64,000 bases of DNA from NCBI GenBank assembly GCA_015231955.1, contig JADGAN010000026.1, positions 1 to 64,000 of the forward strand, in the 5' to 3' direction. The translations under genes and the position numbers were made by a program. This DNA is from Oligoflexia bacterium. GTDB lineage: Bacteria; Bdellovibrionota; Bacteriovoracia; Bacteriovoracales; Bacteriovoracaceae. Of this stretch, positions 9,045-18,314 are shown in pieces (positions within the stretch are counted from its first letter, which is position 1; each line of letters starts with the position of its first letter). Under the pieces are notes generated by a model, which searched no databases, was not told the origin of the DNA, and saw nothing but the letters and a program-made list of their open reading frames with translations.

Positions 9045-9905
9045 ATGAGAGTGGCAATACTTGCAATTGGATGGTTCATGATAGTGCTCGGCATCTCTAT
9101 CTCTTGTTATAACAAAGATTCGCATGCGACTGCGAATGAGAGTGGATGTGATACTGCAATTTCACTGATCACTCCAGAGCTAGCGGCCATCTTACAAGCG
9201 AGTTACCCTAATGCAGGTAGTGTGGAGTTGCTAAAACTTTTTCAGGATAAGCAAAAACTAAACGAAATCTATTTGCAAGCGTTAGCAGAGACGGAGCGCA
9301 TACTGGGAATAAAACTAAAAAGCATTCCCAAATTAACCATCTCCCCAGCAGCACTGCCTGGTTTTTTTAGCTCCCAAGAAAACCGAATCAATATCTCTCC
9401 AGCAGTTGCTTTGTCCTTCTATAACTTTGTAAGGCCGTACTTGAGAGGTAGTGACGATTTTGTTAAAACATTGCAGGCGCTGATGTCTCATGAGTTAACA
9501 CATGCGATTCAAGATCAAGAAGTGCCTGGGTTAAAATATTTTACGCTGCTCCAGAAGGTGGGGGTAGAGTCTTTTGCAGTGTATGTTCAAGCGCAAACTT
9601 CGGAGCGATTGGGAGTTCAATATTTATTTGATATTTTGGTGAGAGTTTTAGGAGCGGAGGAATCGCTAAAGCAGATGGATAACATGTCTAGTAAAGAGTA
9701 TCAATTCATGTTTGTCTTGAGTGATAAGCTAGCATCCAAAACCATAGAGCATTTTAACGGTGATAAGCTTAAGGCCCTAAAAACTTTATTGAAGTTGCCT
9801 CCTACAGCAGATGAGCAGGTAAGCAATCCCGATAAGTACATTGCACACTTGGCGTCTGTTCCTATAAAAGAACGAAGACTGCTTTTTCCACGATTTTCTA
9901 ACTAG
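9045..9905 (+). CDS. Exported HExxH metallopeptidase-like protein
   Basis: This 286-residue protein has an N-terminal hydrophobic signal ending at SISC, which is compatible with a lipoprotein cleavage site. At about residues 148-152 it has SHELTHAIQDQ, an HExxH zinc motif. VGVESFAVYVQAQ follows about 20 residues later, whose Glu could be the third ligand of a gluzincin. The layout resembles small predicted zinc peptidases of the envelope. The substrate is unknown. It stands alone on its strand with its own promoter candidate, and its stop faces the end of the beta-barrel gene only four bases away. Activity as a peptidase is inferred from the motif only. Confidence 0.65.
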   Translation: MRVAILAIGWFMIVLGISISCYNKDSHATANESGCDTAISLITPELAAILQASYPNAGSVELLKLFQDKQKLNEIYLQALAETERILGIKLKSIPKLTISPAALPGFFSSQENRINISPAVALSFYNFVRPYLRGSDDFVKTLQALMSHELTHAIQDQEVPGLKYFTLLQKVGVESFAVYVQAQTSERLGVQYLFDILVRVLGAEESLKQMDNMSSKEYQFMFVLSDKLASKTIEHFNGDKLKALKTLLKLPPTADEQVSNPDKYIAHLASVPIKERRLLFPRFSN

Positions 9906-9908
9906 CGC

Positions 9909-10547
9909 CTACTTACCTCCAAAGAGAACCAGTGGCAGCGAGGCGGAGAGCAAGATCTCATTTACAGTTAGCTTTTTGGAGTAGACAGAGGCGTAGGAGT
10001 AACCGTCATAGATATACTGCTTATACTTCATGGTACGGTATTCGAGGTTTAGGCCTACAATATTGGCGATCACGTAGCTGATACCGGCGCCATAACCGCT
10101 CATCTGATTATATTTGCTTTTGTTGTCGATCAGGTGAGTGCCGGGAGAGCTTTCGCCTTTGATTTCTCCCTGTAAAAAGTAGGTGCCCCAGAGGCGCAGG
10201 TGCATGGGAAAGTGGTACCCGACAAAGAGACCACTTTGCTTTTTGGCGATATCATCTTTATAGGTGGTTGACCCGCTTTTAGAACTCATCTCAAAGCTTT
10301 GCATTGAGTATTCTCCACCAAGCATCAGTCCAGAAAAGACCACCCCGGCACGGCCACCGTAGATTAGTCCCGTATACTCATGCTCCCAGTTGCTGGTCGA
10401 AGCGTAACCACTACTTCCTGAACCTTGGATAACTTGACCAATATAGGGTTCAAGCAGGATACCGGCCTTCGCCTGCTTCATGGAGAAGGAGGTGGAGAAG
10501 AGAAGAGTTGTTATGAATAGTAGAGCAAGTAAAGTGGTTTTTTTCAT
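9909..10547 (-). CDS. Outer-membrane beta-barrel protein
   Basis: A clear Sec signal peptide (1-28, cleavage after AKA) leads a 184-residue mature protein. It has alternating aromatic strands (YTGLIYGGRAGVVFSG, GLFVGYHFPMHLRLWGTYFL, YGAGISYVIANIVGLNLEYR) and a final strand ending near LPLVLFGG. Length and pattern fit an eight-stranded OmpW/OmpA-barrel type protein. The substrate or role is unknown. It is divergent from the large membrane protein gene beginning at 10725, so the two may share control from the 177-base region between them. Confidence 0.75.
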   Translation of the reverse strand: MKKTTLLALLFITTLLFSTSFSMKQAKAGILLEPYIGQVIQGSGSSGYASTSNWEHEYTGLIYGGRAGVVFSGLMLGGEYSMQSFEMSSKSGSTTYKDDIAKKQSGLFVGYHFPMHLRLWGTYFLQGEIKGESSPGTHLIDNKSKYNQMSGYGAGISYVIANIVGLNLEYRTMKYKQYIYDGYSYASVYSKKLTVNEILLSASLPLVLFGGK

Positions 10548-10724
10548 AGATGGTCATCTCCATGGTAGGTATTAAATGTTGCTGATTGCTTTTCTTTTAT
10601 TCTCTCTTGAAAACAAAATTTCTTCAAGCATTGTTCCTTTAACTTTTTTGCAAGGGCAACCGAAAAGAGTAGGAATGAACTCTTTTTTATTGGAATGAAA
10701 GAGGGCCGTAAACAAGGATCATTT

Positions 10725-12875
10725 ATGGGCACACGTTTTTTCACTGCATGGACGGTGATTTTTGCACTTTTAATGTTTGAACTCTCCCCTTATAGCGTTT
10801 ATGCCATGAGCGGAGCAGTTGCCGCTGAAGGGGTGGTGCTATCAACACCTGTACCAAAAGCAACTCAACATGAGCAAGGGGAGGGAAATGTCCCCTCTAT
10901 CCCTTTTGAGCTGCAAGGGTATGAGCAGGCGCGGGCCGCAGGTGGAGATTTGGCCTTGATGGTTTTAAATCCGCTGCTGATGCTGATGGTGGGGATGTAT
11001 GCGACCTTTTCGATGGCGATGGCGCTCACCAGCTGTAAGATGTCCATGGTGGCGAAAGCTTCTCTGGTAGTCTTTTGGATAGGGATGATTGGATACATCA
11101 TCTCTGAGGTGATCTTCATGGTAAAGTACAAGAATGTGACGGCAGAGACAATCAAAGGGCTTAAGACAGGGAAGGCGATTAACGATCAAATCGTCTATGT
11201 GCACACCATGGCGAAAAATGTGAAAGAGTATAGAGATGCACTCTCTCTGAAAATGAAGGGAACCATTGTGGTGGGTGGGGTGTTTGTGGTTTCCGCAGTG
11301 CTTGCCTATGTGGAGTCCTTTCTGGGGCATGCAAAAGCGAGCAATCCTTTGACCGGCCCTGGTGTTATTGCCGAGGAAGCTGCGGAGCAACCCTCTGAAG
11401 AGTGTGTGGATAGCTCCGTCTCGCTTAAGGAGAGGATGACTAGTAAGGCAATAATTGCAAAGTACGCCGCTTTTTCTGGGATCGCATTAGTGGCGCCGGT
11501 GGGACTGGCGGGACTGGCACTCCTTACTCCTGGAAAGGCAGCGGGGGCGCAGGGCGATCGCGCAACCAGTGTTAACAACCCTGGGATTGCAGGATCTCCA
11601 GGCCCTAGCAGCAGCAGCATCAGTGGCCAAAATAGCGACGACCCGCAAATAAAAAAATTGGCGGAGCAGGCGAACAAGGGGAGTGCGCGCTTAAAAAACC
11701 CTGATGAGATTGTGGAGATCTTATCGCTAACGGTGGCACCGGTGGTAGGGGTGGCCATTGGGCTACTTATTTACTACTTTGCCGGCAAACCTCCCAAAAA
11801 GTGTGTGGCGGCAACGGATAACCATCCGCTCGATGCTCTTCCTGAGTGGTTTTGTGTGCAAGCAATGCGCGGGATTTTCCTCTCGGTGATTGCAGGGATT
11901 ACCTTTTCCCTCGGTGCGATCTTGGTGAAAAAGTTGGAGGAGGTGGAGCGTAGGCTTGGTTACCTTAACGGGGTGATCGAGGGGCTAAAGGCCACCAAAC
12001 AGCTTGGCCAAGATCCGCTTAAGCTAACGGCGGATGGACTAAAGGATGCAACCATCAACGAGGAGAACATCTCACTCTATGAAAATATCAATGAGAATAT
12101 GGCCGATGTGTGTGTGAATGCGACTACGGGTGCCGCTAAACTTGACTTGCGCTGTGGTTGTGCCAACAAACCAGGAGGGTGTATGCCGGAACCACTGACG
12201 ATTCCCAGTGTCTATCAAAATTTTCCGCTGCCTGGAGGCTTTGCTAGTGCCGGCAACCAGTTCCTTGGTTATGCCAACGCCTTAAATAGCAATCGCAGTG
12301 CTTTAGGCCAGGTATCGGCAGGGCAGGTGTTGCAAGGGGCGGCCAAGCTACGTCGTCTCGAGGACGATGTTAAAAAACAGATTAACGAGCAACTAAAAAA
12401 GAGTGGGCGACCAGCGATCGATTTTCAAAAGGAAGAGCTTAAAATGTATAAGGGACTGGTGAATGGCGCCAAGGCCGCACTCAACCAAGGTGGATTTAGC
12501 GATAATCAAATCATGGGGATGGGGGGCCAGCTCGGTGTTGGCGATCGTGAGGCCATGGATAATCTGGCCAAGGAGCTTGCTAAAAAAGAGGGCGTCAGTA
12601 GTGGTGGTGCCGCTTCCGCTGCGGGTGCTGGAGATGGTAAGAAGGGTGAGGGCGAGGATGAGTTTACCCTTGTCGACGAGTTGCCACCTCCGGTGGCGGC
12701 AGTTGGCGATGCGGACAATGCTCTCATCGATGCTAACGACAAAGAGCACTCGTTAGAGGAGTTCGAGGAGAGTTATCAAGATATTCATAACAATCCCAAA
12801 GAGTCGATCTTCGTACTCGTAAGTACCCGCTACAAGCGCACCGCCTACCCCCGCTTCCTCGAGCTCAAACCCTAA
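10725..12875 (+). CDS. Large polytopic membrane protein, unknown function
   Basis: I chose the ATG at 10725 because AAGGATC precedes it by about 6 bases; an earlier in-frame ATG at 10695 has no ribosome site. The product (716 residues) starts with a signal-like helix. It then has hydrophobic helices near LLMLMVGMYATFSMAMAL, LVVFWIGMIGYIISEVIFMV, TIVVGGVFVVSAVLAYV, AFSGIALVAPVGLAGLALL, VVGVAIGLLIYYFAG and GIFLSVIAGITFSLGAIL. A Cys-rich stretch (VCVNATT, LRCGCANKPGGCM) and a helical C-terminal part follow. The end, SIFVLVSTRYKR, resembles the end of the Gly-rich protein at 7568-8833. I do not know the family. The shared ending suggests they work in the same envelope structure or export route. 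Confidence 0.7.
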   Translation: MGTRFFTAWTVIFALLMFELSPYSVYAMSGAVAAEGVVLSTPVPKATQHEQGEGNVPSIPFELQGYEQARAAGGDLALMVLNPLLMLMVGMYATFSMAMALTSCKMSMVAKASLVVFWIGMIGYIISEVIFMVKYKNVTAETIKGLKTGKAINDQIVYVHTMAKNVKEYRDALSLKMKGTIVVGGVFVVSAVLAYVESFLGHAKASNPLTGPGVIAEEAAEQPSEECVDSSVSLKERMTSKAIIAKYAAFSGIALVAPVGLAGLALLTPGKAAGAQGDRATSVNNPGIAGSPGPSSSSISGQNSDDPQIKKLAEQANKGSARLKNPDEIVEILSLTVAPVVGVAIGLLIYYFAGKPPKKCVAATDNHPLDALPEWFCVQAMRGIFLSVIAGITFSLGAILVKKLEEVERRLGYLNGVIEGLKATKQLGQDPLKLTADGLKDATINEENISLYENINENMADVCVNATTGAAKLDLRCGCANKPGGCMPEPLTIPSVYQNFPLPGGFASAGNQFLGYANALNSNRSALGQVSAGQVLQGAAKLRRLEDDVKKQINEQLKKSGRPAIDFQKEELKMYKGLVNGAKAALNQGGFSDNQIMGMGGQLGVGDREAMDNLAKELAKKEGVSSGGAASAAGAGDGKKGEGEDEFTLVDELPPPVAAVGDADNALIDANDKEHSLEEFEESYQDIHNNPKESIFVLVSTRYKRTAYPRFLELKP

Positions 12876-13420
12876 GATGGCCTATTTATGACTACAAATG
12901 GTTCCCACACGCCTTTAGGTAATAAATAAACACCTGGCGCTGACTCTGCTCCATCACTGACGATGTGACAAATACCGGCCAACATTACGGCGAGAATAAC
13001 ATCGAAAGCGTTGTGACTATCACCACACCCAGCAACCAAATTGGCCATAGGGCCTTCGGCAAAAAGATAGATCTGCTTAGAACCGATATCAACTTCTCGT
13101 ATAAAGGGAAGTAGCTCCCGATGAGGATTTAACAAGAGAGCAGGCACATCTATTTCACTTGCTTGATGGCCAACATTCATAAGAATAACTCCGTCTCGCA
13201 TAAGGGGATAGTGTTCTGCTCGAATGATAGCGCTAGCTCCAGTTGCGGTCACAATAACATCTGATTCACGAATGGCCTCTTCCCACCAAACCAAAACCGA
13301 TCACACTTACCCGTTTCCCATGGAGAGTTAGTCCCGTGCGCGAAAGAAAGGCGTGCCAGGCGATCAGGCCAACCATGTGACGGTTATGCAGCCCCTCTTT
13401 CACAGGGACATCAATCGCGT
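12872..13420 (-). pseudogene. Adenosylhomocysteinase-like NAD-domain remnant
   Basis: Two reading frames together spell the NAD-binding half of an S-adenosylhomocysteine hydrolase-like protein. The first runs GLHNRHMVGLIAWHAF to KRVSVIGFGLVGRG and stops two residues later. The second resumes with EEAIRESDVIVTATG, DGVILMNVGHQASEID and the C-terminal end. In intact relatives about 30-35 residues lie between the Rossmann GxGxxG and the EEA helix. They are missing here and the frame shifts at the junction (about 13268-13290), so a deletion of roughly 100 bases is the likely cause. The N-terminal catalytic half is also absent: the remnant begins right at the stop codon of the DUF423 gene. The 3' end overlaps the convergent gene by four bases. 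Confidence 0.75.
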
Positions 13421-13821
13421 TAGATTGCTTTATAGGCAAGGTAGGCAAAGTAAAGGTGGCCAAGAATAAAGGCAACACCACCCAGTGGCGTAATCGCCCC
13501 CAGTAGTTTTATCTCTGTGATCGCCAAAGCGTAGAGGCTTCCACAAAAGATGATAATGCCTGCGACAAAAAGGAGTGCAACGATAAGGCCACTGCTATTG
13601 CTTGCGATCTCTGGAAAGAGTTTCATAAAAAACCCCAAGGCCATAAGTCCCAAGGCGTGGTAGAAGTGGTATTGAACTGCAGTTTGATAGATTGCTTGTG
13701 AATAGGGGGTAAAAACATTTTTTAAAGCGTGAGCACCAAAGGCACCCATTCCCACCCCGAGGCCCATTAAAAGTGCGCCTACTGCAATCCATACTTGGCC
13801 CATCATAAACATACTCAACAT
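13420..13821 (-). CDS. DUF423 small membrane protein (YgdD family)
   Basis: This is a 133-residue protein with four predicted helices and the hallmark MGAFGAHALK after the first helix, then QTAVQYHFYHALGLMALG and a closing LGHLYFAYLAYKAI. These are typical of the DUF423/YgdD inner-membrane family, whose function is not established. The ATG at 13821 follows AGGAGTT by about 8 bases. Its stop codon touches the beginning of the adenosylhomocysteinase-like remnant. The rearrangement that truncated that gene may therefore have placed it here. Confidence 0.85.
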   Translation of the reverse strand: MLSMFMMGQVWIAVGALLMGLGVGMGAFGAHALKNVFTPYSQAIYQTAVQYHFYHALGLMALGFFMKLFPEIASNSSGLIVALLFVAGIIIFCGSLYALAITEIKLLGAITPLGGVAFILGHLYFAYLAYKAI

Positions 13822-13903
13822 AGCGGATAACTCCTGATCGTGTTGTTTGAAATCCAGCTATAGCTATTTCAAAAATTGTCTTAAATAGCAAGCCAGTAGT
13901 TTT

Positions 13904-15697
13904 TTAGAAGTCATCGGCTTCTAAGAGGAGCGATTTTTGGAGATCGAGGGCGCTTGGGGAGGCACACTCTTTGAAGAGGCGTTCTGCCTGAGATTTGAAG
14001 GCGTTTTGTAAAACGCTTGCTACTGCGAGCGCGTTTTGGAAAGGGTGTGAGTGTGAATTTTGGCGAAGCTCTTCTATTATAGTTGAGAATTTTTTTTCAG
14101 CGGCCTCGCTTAGGTGATAACCGCTTTTGTGAGCAAGTTTGCGGCAAAGGGAGAGTAGCTCGCCACTATCAAGATCTCTAAAGTCGAGGGTGCTACTGAT
14201 CTTTCCTTGCAAATGCTTGTGTGATTTTAAAAGTGCTTGCATGGGAATTGTAGGGCCGGAAAGAATAATCGCAAGATTGTTGCCATACTCGCTCATGGCA
14301 CTGGAGATGGTATCAAGTGCTTCTGTTGCATAGGTATCGCCAAGCAAGCTGTGTGCATCGGAAATGAAAAGAATTCCCCCTAAGGCCTCCTTGATTTTTT
14401 CTTTGGTTTTTAGGGAGGTTTGACCAAGATAGGCAGCAACCAAAGAGGAGCGATCTGCTGTGATCACGTGGCCGCTACTCAGTAACTCGCTTTCGAAAAA
14501 ATAGTCGCCTAAAATATGGGCCACGCTATTTTTTCCGGTTCCGGGATTGCCACAAAAAACCATGTGCAAATTCAATTCGTGACTGGGGCCAGTGCTGGCG
14601 GAGTGTTTTAACTTTTGCAGTTTTAAAAAATCGCTGAGCTTTCTTAGCTCTCTTTTGACCTCTGTTATGCCATGGAGCTGTTGCAACTTCTCAAGAGAGG
14701 AGTGCTGCTTTTCCAGAGGAGGAAGTTTTTGATCGTCGGCAGGATCGGGCGTGAAATCGGAATAGACCAATTCGAGCAGTTGCGCTTGCGATAGCTCAGT
14801 CAAGTTTGCCGTAGAGAGGCGTAGTGCTTGTTGTGCAAGCGCTTTCTCAATCAAGTTGCGAACGGCGCGGCCATTGCCAAAGAAGCGACCTTTACGCCCT
14901 TGGCGAAGCAGTCGCATGCAGTAGTGGCGATTCTCCTTGGCAACGCTTAGTTTTAACTTAGAGAGCATGAGATCGAAGATGTGGCCTAGCTCTTCGTCGC
15001 TATAATCATCAAAGGAGATCAGGTGGGGAATCCGGCCTTTAAGGCCTGGATTTAGGTGTAAAAAATTTCGCATCTCTTCGGTGTAGCCGGCCAAGATCAA
15101 GACAAAATCGTTGCGGTAATCCTCCATGAGTTTTACCAGGGTATCGATACACTCCTGTCCAAAATGATCCTCGTTAGAGTTTTTGAGTGCATAGGCCTCG
15201 TCGATGAAGAGGATGCCTCCCATCGCTTTCTTGACGACGGCGGTGGTTTTAGAGGCGGTCTGGCCAACATACTCTGCCACTAAATCGGAGCGGGAGACTT
15301 CAATCAGCTGTCCCGTCTTGAGAGGGCCCAGCTTTTTTAGCTCTTGAGCATAAAAGCGGGCAAAGGTGGTTTTTCCGGTTCCTGGACTACCTGCAAAGAG
15401 CGCATGCAAAGTGACCTCGACAGCGGAAAATCCTCTGCGCACACGCTCTTGATTGATTTTTGTAAGCGCAATAACCTGTGCCAGCGCTGCTTTGGCAGCG
15501 TTTTGCCCGATGAAATCGGAGAGCTTGATCTCCTCTTTTGGAGCAGAAGGAGTTTCCGATCCCTTCTCATCGCTTATGGGAGGGCGCAAGGCCTCTTTGA
15601 TTTTGGAGTAGAGGTGCTCTCCCCAGATCTCTTTTAAGAGTTGCTCGCTATCATTTAATGGGTCGGAGTCGGAGGAGGATTTTTTTTGTGTTGTCAT
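13904..15697 (-). CDS. Tandem AAA+ ATPase of the CbxX/CfxQ (SpoVK) type
   Basis: This 597-residue protein has two AAA+ modules. Module 1 has Walker A GSPGTGKT (103-110), Walker B GILFIDEAYAL (161-171), the pore-like AEYVGQTASKT and sensor residues GYTEEMR; it looks complete. Module 2 has Walker A GNPGTGKN (383-390) and AAYLGQTSLKT, but Walker B reads GILFISDAHSL (441-451), so the DE pair is changed to SD and ATP hydrolysis there is doubtful. CbxX-type ATPases act as remodelling factors (Rubisco activase in red-type systems, EccA in type VII secretion, SpoVK in sporulation). The partner here is unknown. It is divergent from the OmpA-fusion operon with about 70 bases between, which may mean shared regulation. 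Confidence 0.85.
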   Translation of the reverse strand: MTTQKKSSSDSDPLNDSEQLLKEIWGEHLYSKIKEALRPPISDEKGSETPSAPKEEIKLSDFIGQNAAKAALAQVIALTKINQERVRRGFSAVEVTLHALFAGSPGTGKTTFARFYAQELKKLGPLKTGQLIEVSRSDLVAEYVGQTASKTTAVVKKAMGGILFIDEAYALKNSNEDHFGQECIDTLVKLMEDYRNDFVLILAGYTEEMRNFLHLNPGLKGRIPHLISFDDYSDEELGHIFDLMLSKLKLSVAKENRHYCMRLLRQGRKGRFFGNGRAVRNLIEKALAQQALRLSTANLTELSQAQLLELVYSDFTPDPADDQKLPPLEKQHSSLEKLQQLHGITEVKRELRKLSDFLKLQKLKHSASTGPSHELNLHMVFCGNPGTGKNSVAHILGDYFFESELLSSGHVITADRSSLVAAYLGQTSLKTKEKIKEALGGILFISDAHSLLGDTYATEALDTISSAMSEYGNNLAIILSGPTIPMQALLKSHKHLQGKISSTLDFRDLDSGELLSLCRKLAHKSGYHLSEAAEKKFSTIIEELRQNSHSHPFQNALAVASVLQNAFKSQAERLFKECASPSALDLQKSLLLEADDF

Positions 15698-15712
15698 AGT
15701 TGATCATTAGGT

Positions 15713-15740
15713 TTGAAGTTTATTAGAAACATTATATATT
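15713..15740 (+). promoter_or_regulatory. Candidate sigma-70 promoter of the OmpA/TelA/ABC operon
   Basis: TTGAAG (15713-15718), a 16-base spacer and TATATT (15735-15740) lie about 30 bases upstream of the first gene, in the short region between the divergent AAA+ gene and the operon. Confidence 0.45.
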
Positions 15741-15770
15741 AGAGATTATTGATCTGAAACAGGGGTGCAC

Positions 15771-17498
15771 ATGGAATTAGTCATTTTATTTTTAGCTTTG
15801 CTCAGTTGGCCCTTTTCCCTCGTGGCGGAGGAGTTTGCCTTTGTGGATTCTCCACCGCTTGCCAAAATAGTTAGTGAGCGCGTTCAAGATTGTAGCGCTA
15901 CCACTCCCATGCAGATTCCGATCATCACCTGGGGAGGCGACATCCCTACCATTTTTGCCAATGGCAATAAACTGGAGACGACGAAAGACTCCATCTTTGG
16001 AAAATTGGAGCTTAAGCTTAAATTACAGCGAGAGGATGTTTTTATGAATCAAGTGAAGGCCTACTTGCAATGCAAGTCTCCTTATTTGCGAGGAACGCTC
16101 TCCATGATTCAGATGGCATCGGAGGTTCTCTCTAAAGATAGTAGGAGCAAACCGGTGGTGATTTATCAGCTGACTTGGTCTGCCGGTGGGGATGCCTTGG
16201 TGGTGAAGGGTGCAATTAAAACCCCCAAAGATCTCAAAGGCAAAACCATTGTGGTGCAAGCGTATGGTCCGCACATTGATTACCTCGGAAAGATTTTAAA
16301 AGATGCTGGACTGAAAGTGAGTGATGTAAAAGTGCGCTTTACCAAAGATCTTACTGGCAGCAAGCAGTCGCCGATGAATGCCTTATACCGCGCCGATGTG
16401 GATGCGGTGTTTGTGATTTTTCCCGATGCCTTGAAGTTAACCTCCAATGGTACAGTTGGAACTGGTGCTGAAGATTCTGTCAAAGGCGCTAAGATCATGC
16501 TCACGACGAAAACCGCCAGCAGGATTATCTCCGATGTCTATGCCGTTCGTTCCGACTATTTTACTAGTCACAAAAAAGAGGTGATGAAATTTGTCCAGGG
16601 ATTGATGAAGGGGCAGGAGGAGACCAAGGCCTTGTTTAAAGATAAAGCGCAAAGAGGGGTGGAGTTTAAGGCCGCCCTCTCCGGTGTTGCCAAAATACTT
16701 CTTGATAGTGAACAGGCGGTGGCCGATGCAGAAGGGATGTATGCTGATGCCTATTTTACCGATTGGAATGATAATCTAAAATTTTTTAAGGATCAGAAGT
16801 ACCCTCGCGGTTTTGCTAAATTAAACCAGGAGATTAAAGAGACGCTGGAGGCGCTACAAATGCTCTCCTCCTCATCTTCATTATCTAGGGGTGGAGGGGA
16901 GTTGGTGCAAGCGGAGTGGGACTACAACCTTTTAAAGAAGGAGCTCAAGGGCAGCGCTAATCCTGAAGCGGATGCTCCTAAATTTAATGCAGACAAGGCC
17001 TCCCAGGTGGTGAGCAAAACGGCGTCAGAGGGTGATCTCTTTACATTTGAGGTGAACTTTAAGGCCAATCAAAACTCCTTTTCCACGCAGGAGTATGCGA
17101 CGGCCTTCCAAAAGGCGGTTGATCTTGCTGCCACTTATGCCGGTGCCGTGGTCACCATTGAAGGCCACTCCGATCCGCTCGGATACCTGCAGAAGAAAAA
17201 AGAGGGAGAGAGCGCTTTAGTGTTATCGCGGATCCGTCAATCGGCGAAAAATTTAAGCTTATCGCGTGCGATGGCGGTTAAGGATAGTCTTTTACAGTAC
17301 GCTAAGAGCAAAGGGATCTCTGTGGATCCTGGGCAATTTGTGATTGTCGGTAATGGCATTGATAAACCCAAAACCGGCCTTTGCGGTTCCGATCCTTGTG
17401 CTCCTAAAACTCAAGAGGATTGGCTAAGCAATATGCGAGTGGAGTTTCGTATCTTGCAAGTGGAAGCAGAGGCCAGTGTCTTCCAAAGTTTGGAATAA
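15771..17498 (+). CDS. Periplasmic binding protein fused to an OmpA peptidoglycan-binding domain
   Basis: The ATG at 15771 follows AGGGG by five bases and begins a signal peptide (to about AEEFAF); a GTG two codons upstream is less likely. Residues about 45-350 form an NMT1/SsuA-like solute-binding domain: PIITWGGDIPTIFANG, LKGKTIVVQAYGPHIDYLGK, ALYRADVDAVFVIFPDALK. After a Ser-rich linker (about 365-375), residues about 425-575 are OmpA-like: FEVNFKANQNSF, VTIEGHSDPLGY, LSLSRAMAVKDSLLQYAKSKG, VGNGIDKP and the closing MRVEFRIL. The fusion would fix a ligand-binding module to the cell wall. First gene of an operon of eight. From memory, databases name such proteins phosphate-binding/OmpA family; phosphate as ligand is not supported here. 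Confidence 0.8.
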   Translation: MELVILFLALLSWPFSLVAEEFAFVDSPPLAKIVSERVQDCSATTPMQIPIITWGGDIPTIFANGNKLETTKDSIFGKLELKLKLQREDVFMNQVKAYLQCKSPYLRGTLSMIQMASEVLSKDSRSKPVVIYQLTWSAGGDALVVKGAIKTPKDLKGKTIVVQAYGPHIDYLGKILKDAGLKVSDVKVRFTKDLTGSKQSPMNALYRADVDAVFVIFPDALKLTSNGTVGTGAEDSVKGAKIMLTTKTASRIISDVYAVRSDYFTSHKKEVMKFVQGLMKGQEETKALFKDKAQRGVEFKAALSGVAKILLDSEQAVADAEGMYADAYFTDWNDNLKFFKDQKYPRGFAKLNQEIKETLEALQMLSSSSSLSRGGGELVQAEWDYNLLKKELKGSANPEADAPKFNADKASQVVSKTASEGDLFTFEVNFKANQNSFSTQEYATAFQKAVDLAATYAGAVVTIEGHSDPLGYLQKKKEGESALVLSRIRQSAKNLSLSRAMAVKDSLLQYAKSKGISVDPGQFVIVGNGIDKPKTGLCGSDPCAPKTQEDWLSNMRVEFRILQVEAEASVFQSLE

Positions 17499-17534
17499 AT
17501 TGGAATAATCGAGGAAGAGGAAAAGGTAGGTGTG

Positions 17535-18314
17535 ATGAAAGCTATTCTTGTAATTGTTTTATTGCTAGCAGTGGCGATCTTTTTACAATCGAAATTTAGC
17601 AGTAAAAGTAGTAGTGAGCAACAGGAGGTGGTGAAAACGGAGACCCTGCTTTTACCGTGGCCTGGCGTTTTAAAAGAGGGGGAGCATTTAGAGAGTGTCG
17701 AGCGCTTTATTACGAGGAACTACTATATTATTCTCGATGGATCTGGAAGCATGGGCGAGAGTAGATGTTCCGGAAGCTCTACTAAAATAGAGGTGGCCAA
17801 AGAGGCCTTCCATAAGTTTATAGGATCCATTCCCAACAATGCTAACGTTGGTCTTGCGGTCTTTGATCGAGAAGGATTGTTCGAACGTGTAGCTTTGGCA
17901 ACAGAGAATCGTACGCTCTTAAACGAACAGGTAATGGCCGTAACTGTAGGAGAGGGGACTCCGCTGCGAGAGGCGATCTTGCTGGGCTTTCAAAAGTTGT
18001 CGGCACAAGCAGCAAGACAACAAGGTTATGGTGAATACCACCTTTTGCTGGTGACTGATGGTGAGGCCAATGAGGGCCAAGATCCGACAGCAGTGGTGGA
18101 CGCGATTTTGCAGGGTTCTCCAGTGGTCATTCACACCATCGGTTTTTGTATCGATGAAAACCACTCTCTAAACCAGAAGGGACGTATTTTGTACCAGTCG
18201 GCAGATTCGCCTGAAGAGTTACAGCAAGGCCTCCAAGAGGTTTTGGCAGAGGCCGTGGAGTTTCAGTCCCAGCTGCAGGTGGATAGCTTTAAGCAAAGCA
18301 GTGGCAACCAATGA
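17535..18314 (+). CDS. Membrane-anchored von Willebrand factor A domain protein
   Basis: I chose the ATG at 17535 (AGGTAGG upstream) over a GTG one codon earlier. A single N-terminal helix (about 2-17) anchors the protein. The rest is a vWA domain with an intact metal site (MIDAS): YIILDGSGSMGES gives DxSxS, GTPLREAI supplies the Thr, and LLVTDGEANEGQ the second Asp. Such domains bind protein partners through a divalent metal. The gene starts 36 bases after the first fusion gene and overlaps the next one by four bases, so co-translation is likely. In this setting it probably binds another member of the operon in the periplasm. Confidence 0.85.
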   Translation: MKAILVIVLLLAVAIFLQSKFSSKSSSEQQEVVKTETLLLPWPGVLKEGEHLESVERFITRNYYIILDGSGSMGESRCSGSSTKIEVAKEAFHKFIGSIPNNANVGLAVFDREGLFERVALATENRTLLNEQVMAVTVGEGTPLREAILLGFQKLSAQAARQQGYGEYHLLLVTDGEANEGQDPTAVVDAILQGSPVVIHTIGFCIDENHSLNQKGRILYQSADSPEELQQGLQEVLAEAVEFQSQLQVDSFKQSSGNQ

